From Cristatella mucedo (taxonomy: Eukaryota > Bryozoa > Phylactolaemata > Cristatellidae): DNA of 64,000 bases. The position numbers were made by a program, and so were the translations under genes. Shown in pieces: positions 32,191-64,000 of the stretch (positions within the stretch are counted from its first letter, which is position 1; each line of letters starts with the position of its first letter). The notes under the pieces were generated by a model. It was not told the DNA's origin. It worked only from the letters and a program-made list of their open reading frames with translations, and ran no database searches. The DNA lies in contig WPIO01000032.1 of NCBI GenBank assembly GCA_009760855.2, forward strand, positions 2,733,001 to 2,797,000, given 5' to 3'.

Positions 32191-34229
32191 GGGGGGGCGG
32201 CTTAGGGAAAGGAATAGCTCACTGGATCGAGATCGCACAAATCGAGATCGCAAAAATGCGGTGCGATTGGGGTGGATGCTCTGGGAGAATGTGTGTGCGT
32301 GTTGGCTGAACAACAGTCTTAGAAGGCTTAACCCAACTTGCACCGGGTAATAAACGATTGCCTGCTGCAGCATTTGAATCCACTTGAAGTGTGAGCATTA
32401 CCGTTAACCAATTTAAGATATGCATAATATGGCGGTATTTGTACTAAGAAAGGTGGGTCATCAAAGCCAGTAGAAATGGTTAATTTGCTAGGTTTCTTGC
32501 TTTTTGCTTTTGGAAGTCACGGGTTCAACTCCTGCTGACGGATAGACGTTTTTCCTTGCTTTGTGTGATTCCGCTTGAGAGTTTCATGCTAGTTTGGGTT
32601 ACGCTTACGTTTGAAGTGCACATTTTTAATGCAAGACAGATCGGATTTGTTCCAGATGCGACACTAAATTTTAGCACATCACTTAAAAAATAGGCTAGAG
32701 CTCGTGACGGCATCCTTGCGTCCGAAATGCAGCTATCATGCACGCCTGCCATTTTGATAGCTTACGTGGGCTGCGTTCTCCTTGCCCTAAACCAACGCCT
32801 AGCCGAAGCCTACTAGGCTAACTTGGCGAGTTAGATGTAGTAAATCTATGATACCCAATCCTACCCGAAAATTCCAATAGACGGAGCTGGTCGCCAGATC
32901 ATGGTACGAACAGCAACAAGCCTGGCCATCCCTTCTACTTTGGAGCCGTTTTTGGGAGTACATTCTTCATCAAACAACTCGGATGTGGGCTATCGTCTCC
33001 TTCGTCACGCCGCACGCCGTATATGCGTGTCTGCCGTTACAATTATACCGATCCCTGGCGGAGTCTTCGGAGCTCGGGTAAATACATTTGCCTCACAATG
33101 TATTTTTTCTACAGCTATGCAGGGCCCTTGCTATGCTTAGCGTCTTGCTTAGGGCTTGCGTTGCCATTTTAAAACTACTTACATACATGTGGACAGGCCT
33201 TTGCACATCAGTGGCAGAATTCACAGTTGTATACATGGTTCGCAGGATGAGCTGAAATCGTAACGTTGACGCGTGGTTTCGCTAATTGGCCTACCAAGTC
33301 TTGGAGATATGTGCATTTTTTTTCAACGGCCAGGCAAAGCTCTTAAAGACAGAGTCCTAGGCTGCAGTGAAAGATGGAAGCTTTGCCGATTAGTTTGACG
33401 GTCTATTGCATCGGACCGGCAAGCACACTGAATGGACGTACATATAGGGCAGACAGCTGAGTTGAATTTGGCCCGCTCGAAATGCTAAGTTTCATTCCAG
33501 ACAAAAAACTTACGAAGTGCTTTGGAGTCTAGGCCAAGTTGCAGGGGAGGGGCCGCCCTTGCTCGCTATTGAGCCGGAGCTTATTCTGCTTATGTGGGCT
33601 ATTATATTGAGTGGTTGCACATTAAGGAGCTTCAAGCATGTGGGACGAAAATGTGGCCAACCACCAGTGTGGCTTCACTGAGTACACACAGATCACCGAC
33701 GCAAGTCAATGGACCCACCAAGACCGACCCAGATGGGGTATGTCAGGAGGCCTGATAGCCGACATGCCCTTTCACGTTCCTATGATTGGCTGCCTCTGGA
33801 CACGTAAATGTCGGACCTTATTCTCGGCTAAAGCCCGGTTATACTTATGTTCAGCCGTTCTCATTCTTCACACCCCAAAGCAATATTCGCGCCACTAAAA
33901 ATTGCAGTCCAACCTCAGCTCATAACTCCAACCCTCCTATGAGCTTACGATGTGTTAACAGAGTTCACGCCGTTGGAGTTACATCATTTGAAGGTGGAAT
34001 TGTACAATATTCATTCGATTTTTTAGAATAACAGACGAGAAAGACAGATCTACCAAATTACAAAGCTGCAAGTTTATTGGTTGAAGATTGAGTCCAGCTC
34101 TACTCGGCATATTTTTCGTTTGACCGTAAGCAAGATGTAAGTGATGAATTAAAGAGCACGATTTTACACTGTCGCTACGAATATATGGCTAAATAAAAAA
34201 AAATTTGGTTTCAACTGAATTTACTTATT
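32191..34229. other. Unassigned sequence
   Basis: A plus-strand reading at about 33640-34020 contains CGFTEYTQ and WTHQDRP, loosely like a MAM domain, across a frameshift. Nothing else was recognised. Confidence 0.3.
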
Positions 34230-35500
34230 CATATATACTCTAACGCCAAAGTATTTGGACAGCTGGGACAGCCGCAATAACAGCCCCCCTACTCACCGGC
34301 ATGTTGAGTAAATATCAAACGTTTGTGTAACCAAAAGAATCCACACGGGTTGAAATGAGAAAAGCAGCATGTTTTTTCAGTAGTCACATATACTTAATTT
34401 ATTGTGCTAATATGACGTTGCACCTCCTTTGCAATAACCTGTCGGACTTGCCCAGGTACGTAGCGGATCAAACGCTCACAAACGCCGGCTGTTACATTGC
34501 TCTGACGTTCAGCTATCGCGGCCATTGCTCGACTTCATCCCAGAAATGCTCGATTGAGCAAAGAGACTCCATAGACTGACTTGGCCAGTCCATAACCGTC
34601 AGGGAGGTAATCGTCAGGAGGGTAATCGAATTCTGATAAATTGTTAAAGAAAATACTTAACTTTGACGACGGTGTGCTTAGGATTGCTGTCGTGCTAGAA
34701 AATGTAATTCAGTCCACGAAGTTTCATCGCACTTGGAAGTACTACGCTTTGGAGTATGTCTAGACAGACGTCTTGGTTCATAATGCCCGATATGCAGTGC
34801 AGGGCTCCGACGCCATTTCTGCTGAAACAACCCCATACCATGACACCTTTTCCTCCGAATTTGACCGTCGGCGGCAGGCGATTGGTCAGGCTTCGTTGGG
34901 TCGCCGATGTAAAGCCTTCTTTTGAAGTTTAAAAAGAGCGTGGCTTTGCTTTCGTCACTCCATACAACGTTACCCCAATCGTCAGCAGTCCAGAAGCGGA
35001 TTCGAGCCTTAGCCCACTGTAAATGACTTAGCATGCTCTTTGCCGACAGAAGAGGTTTTTTCTTAGCAACTCGATCGACAATGCAGGCTAGCCCTGCCTA
35101 ATCGCCTCATGACATTGTCACCGCAAACCCGTTTCCCAGACGACGCATGCAGACTTTAAAGGTGAGGTTTCACCTAAGCAAAACGGTCCTTCATAGCCTC
35201 TTACTTTAGGATGGTGTTTTCCAGCCTAGTGGTATCGCGGGGCAGGCCTGACCGTGTAGCATTTTCAGGGCTCCCGGTCTTCTCTATATTCTTCACGTTG
35301 CACGAAACCATACTCTGTGGAATTGATAAAGTAGCAGCAATTTGACCTACGAGTCTTCAACCTCGTACAGTGCCACAACTTTGCCCTTCACGAAGCTCGA
35401 CAGTTCGGCGACATTAGGCTTGATTGGTGGGCTTTTCTCGCGAAATAAGTAGTCCTCAATGAGTTCGCTGTATAGTTCCTGCTAGTGCACAGCCTCGCGG
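34230..35500 (-). pseudogene. Tc1/mariner transposase remnant 1
   Basis: On the minus strand the reading SHLQWAKARIRFW, DDWGNVVWSDESKATLF and RRLYIG matches the first catalytic-Asp region of Tc1 transposases (WSDE). Further on are CHGMGLFQQKW (usually MVWGCF), DWPSQS and SIEHFWDEVE (the NPIEHLWDE box with the catalytic Glu). The open part is 34678-35034; stops and frameshifts break the rest. The sequence near 34235 (CGCCAAAGTATTTGGACAGC) looks like a Tc1 terminal repeat. I could not match the other end. Confidence 0.8.
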
Positions 35501-35848
35501 TCCCAGCATGAACTGACGACTGGGTTGCTTCTCAAGGCTCTATTGGGGCCAAATTAGCTATTTTCAAAGGAGTTTAAAAGGTTTTCGGCTAATTTTGGGC
35601 ATATTGTCTATTAGTTCCCTAACTATCATTGCAATTTGTACTTGGGCACCAAAAAATTAGCTGACAGAACCGGCAAGCCAGCTTCAGTACAGCCGGCGGC
35701 TTAGGCAAAGATGTTAATCGAACCAATCTGGACCGTCCTAACACTTCTGCCTTTGAGTGTATGTCCGGAGGATGGTAAAAAAACTTTCTGATCCCACTTT
35801 TATAAAATACCCCCTGGATATATAAGTAACTAGATTTCATCATAATTC

Positions 35849-35990
35849 AGGTCGCCTGCTTCAGCAGCCTAATTTATCTATCGGCAGGAGAACCGCAGCG
35901 GTTATCTTACCTGAGACAGTAAAGGATTGCCTGCTGCCGAAGTTACCTACCGCGTGGGTTGTAATGTGACAGCACTTTACTCCAGATAGC
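35849..35990 (-). mobile_element. SINE-1, degenerate
   Basis: It has the recognisable SINE-1 end GCCTGCTTCAGCAGCC on the plus strand, AGCGGTTATCTTACCTG, and the CAGTAAAGGATTGCC body. The tRNA head is poorly preserved. Confidence 0.45.
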
Positions 35991-36276
35991 TACTCCTTAA
36001 AAATCTAAGGAGTTAATCCATATTGTACAACCAGGTTTTATGTAATATTCCGAAAAATTTTCCGACCCCACCGAATACGTAAAAGCTAGAAGCGTAACAC
36101 AATCCTTCCCTGGTGAGATTTAGCTTTCGATGACACAAGCCATCCCAGTAGCCGCAGTGAATCGGATATCCGCCTAACAGGAAGGACCTATGGGATGGAT
36201 TCTCCCACCTGTCAGGTTTCTCGCGGTTGCGGTAGTTCGTGAACGGACGATCGGTAGTGCTTGTCCGCGTTAATTC
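35991..36276 (+). promoter_or_regulatory. Probable CHD1L promoter and 5' leader
   Basis: Directly upstream of the inferred CHD1L start codon. CG dinucleotides are frequent from about 36130. No TATA box was recognised. A promoter is inferred from position only. Confidence 0.4.
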
Positions 36277-61763
<25,487 letters not shown>

Positions 61764-62740
61764 GCCCGCCCGCCCGGTTGCCTGCACCGCCAGCGGACCA
61801 GTTCCGGCGGCACCTTGCCACTTGGGCTTCAAGCTGAGGCACTCGTTTGGCAAAGTCGATCGCAAATCGCCACTACTAGAGGAGGACTCTAGTGCTGCTG
61901 TGTGGTCATACGCTTGCGGTGAACAGACTTCGATATCCCCCTCATCTGTTCGAGCAGCTTTTGTGTGTGCCAGCCGCGCAGGAAGCGCCTACCGCTCGTG
62001 CGAGTATGGAGATGGAGTCCGTTCGCCTGCGCCAGGTGGCCGTGCTGGCAGCCGCCTCATTCTGACGGGTTCCGTTGAATTTATCGATGATCGTGCTGGG
62101 CCATCGGTCTTTTGCACGGTTCCCAGTAGCAGTATGGCAGTGTACCCAGTTGTGCGTTAATGTTGTGCTGCAGTTGTGCACTGCACTTCAGCAGGCGACA
62201 ATGCACTCGTCTTTCGGATTAGTCTGTGCTGCAAAATGCGTGCTCACCGGCGATACGTCCAAGTTGTCTGATTGTAACCAGGTGTCTTGCTTTAAAGCAA
62301 AAGAGCTCAAAGTCTGCTTAATACACTGAAAAGTTTCGTCCATTCTCATAAGTATGGGTTTTTGGATTTCACGTCAATGGCAGCTCGGACTGCTTCACTC
62401 CAGGTTCTGACAGCTGTCCGAGTTTTGCCTCCAAATCCGGCCGCCACATTGGCTTGTGCAAAGCTCGAAATCCCATCTCCTGGAATTTAGCTAATGCAAT
62501 GGCTATTTTCAATTTTTATTTTTAAATGGCTCTTTGGCTGAGGCTGAAACAAGGCGATTAATTTACTAGTGCTAAAATCACTTCACTGATATGATTTAAC
62601 TGCTGGCTTTAGGATGAACGGTTGGCAGAATTTTCTTGTAGAAAGGGCTTAATTGAGAGACAAGGTATTTTGTCTATCTCTAATGCCTAACCATAGATTA
62701 CGACTGCCGTTTCCTTATCATTACAGCCGGAGGTTGTTCA
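61764..62740. other. 3' flank of CHD1L
   Basis: Probably 3' UTR and intergenic sequence. A plus-strand reading of about 55 codons (about 61886-62053) looks protein-like but lacks a usable donor connecting it to exon 19. I saw no canonical AATAAA before the LINE tail near 62750. Confidence 0.35.
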
Positions 62741-62744
62741 GGCT

Positions 62745-63320
62745 TAATAATAATAATAAAGGTATAGCATTTTTGTTGTTGCCCCAGCAGAACCTTATCT
62801 CTTTCTAGGCACATTGCATGTGCTTGAAAAGAAGCACGTCAACTGGTTAGAGATAGTATGCTCAGTTCAGCACGAGTAAGCACACAAATGGCAGTTGACA
62901 GGATGAAGCAAACGCTGTGCAGAACTAGTGGGTTTTTTAAAGTGGGCAATAAATGATTGCTTGCATGCAGTCTCCATAGGACTTGGGTCGTGGGTGGAGC
63001 AAAAACATGAAGGAAGATGGTCGGTATGGTAACTATCGCGAAAGTGCCAATGCATGGTGCCTGAAAAAGATATGCCTGAGTCCGGCGGCAGGAGAAACGT
63101 TTTGTAAGAATTTCGGGAGGTGAGTTCCACAATTAATGACCTGCAGAGCAAGAGTTTTTTCGGCCAACGATCTCCAATTCAAAGGAGGGAACGGAAAATA
63201 TATATCTGGGGGTCCTGGCTTTCTCGAGAAAAACCTAAACGAGCTGCAGTTCAGCTACGTACGACCAAGCCTAGCCAGATCACCGGCCTTGTAGTTCGGA
63301 GTAAGGATTTTACTCTATAT
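62745..63320 (-). mobile_element. LINE 3' fragment
   Basis: AATAATAATAATAAAGGTAT tail, a CTTATCTCTTTCTAGGCACA end, then minus-strand C-terminal LINE sequence (decayed SLAEKTLALQVINCGTH-like region around 63120-63180). Confidence 0.55.
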
Positions 63321-64000
63321 TTTACCCATTGAATCAACCCATGGCTTCACCTGCTCATTCATAAGGTTAGAACATGTGCTATTTTCCAATTTAGCAGGGT
63401 CTGTTTGCGAAAGATGGGGTATTCTATTCACGTACCGTCAGATGTATTCGACAACTACTTTTTCATTTATCTTTCATAGATAGTATAACCCCACAGAGCA
63501 GGTACAGTGCGTGCTGACTTGTTCGTGGGCGCTAGCACAGGGCTCAACTATTAATATTCTGTTACAAACGTGCTGTGACAGCCTCCTCACTATTGTCCTT
63601 TGGCGACAAATGTAGTGCGTAGCTGTGTTTGTCCTTGCAGACGCTGGATAATGAAGCTAGTGCCTCGAAGCATGGCTGACGATTTGCAGATCCGTGCAGG
63701 CGGTCCGACAGTAGCTGAGTGCTGCAGCTATAACAAATGCCCGTGCCTTTAAATTGCAAATCCTTGTCGCCCTTAGCTTAGACCAGTCAATTTGACTGCC
63801 ACAGAGAGTCATAAGTGCATGCAACAACTTCGAACCCAGAAGCACTATCTGGCTATTGCACGAGTTGGGCTTAACCATGGATTACGACTGCCGTTTCGTT
63901 AATGATGTTAGATGTTATCATTAATTACAATTCAGTACTATATATTCCCTCCATTTGTGAAAATGCAATTGTTCTTGTTTATTATATTGTGTGCTGATTA
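63321..64000. other. No recognisable gene
   Basis: Minus-strand ORFs under 75 codons only. It contains the second copy of a 30-base repeat (63872-63901) also present at 62688-62717. Confidence 0.3.

Overview
This window comes from a metazoan nuclear genome, most likely an invertebrate that I cannot place further. The evidence is spliced genes with GT..AG introns, many decayed CR1/L2-type LINEs, tRNA-derived SINEs, hAT and Tc1/mariner DNA transposons, and long GT microsatellites. I see no bacterial operons, CRISPR arrays or phage genes.

Three host genes are well supported. (1) A WIPI4/WDR45-type beta-propeller gene lies on the minus strand at 15468-16589 and has no intron in its coding region. 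(2) RPL7A, the 60S ribosomal protein eL8, lies on the plus strand at 21822-24151. It has five coding exons, the first being only the ATG, and encodes 267 aa. (3) A large ALC1/CHD1L-type chromatin remodeller lies on the plus strand at 36277-61763. I reconstructed 19 coding exons (1093 codons plus stop) whose phases all agree. It has the SNF2 ATPase, the linker, the macro domain and, unexpectedly, a C-terminal BRCT domain. A possible first coding exon of a fourth, unidentified coiled-coil gene lies on the minus strand at 6081-6256.

Nearly everything else is transposon debris. One CR1/L2-like LINE family is present as at least 15 fragments on both strands, usually only the 3' half, ending in an AAT/ATT tail. 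A tRNA-derived SINE (SINE-1) with a TTTA-rich tail occurs about nine times. A second SINE (SINE-2) joins a tRNA-like head to the 3' end of the LINE. Two Tc1-like transposase pseudogenes lie at 34.2-35.5 kb and 42.2-43.5 kb. Two short non-autonomous hAT elements still show 8-bp target duplications. One of them (11594-11781) closely resembles the SPIN ('Space Invader') elements known for horizontal transfer among animals. A broken multi-copy ORF of unknown function lies at 31.5-32.2 kb.

Layout: 0-15 kb is repeats plus the candidate exon; 15-17 kb is WIPI4; 17-21 kb is repeats; 21.8-24.2 kb is RPL7A; 24-36 kb is repeats and unassigned sequence; 36.3-61.8 kb is CHD1L with repeat-filled introns; 61.8-64 kb is 3' flank and LINE. 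The three host genes work in separate processes (autophagy, translation, PARP-dependent chromatin repair), and nothing suggests co-regulation. The most interesting points are the BRCT domain on ALC1 and the SPIN-like element.
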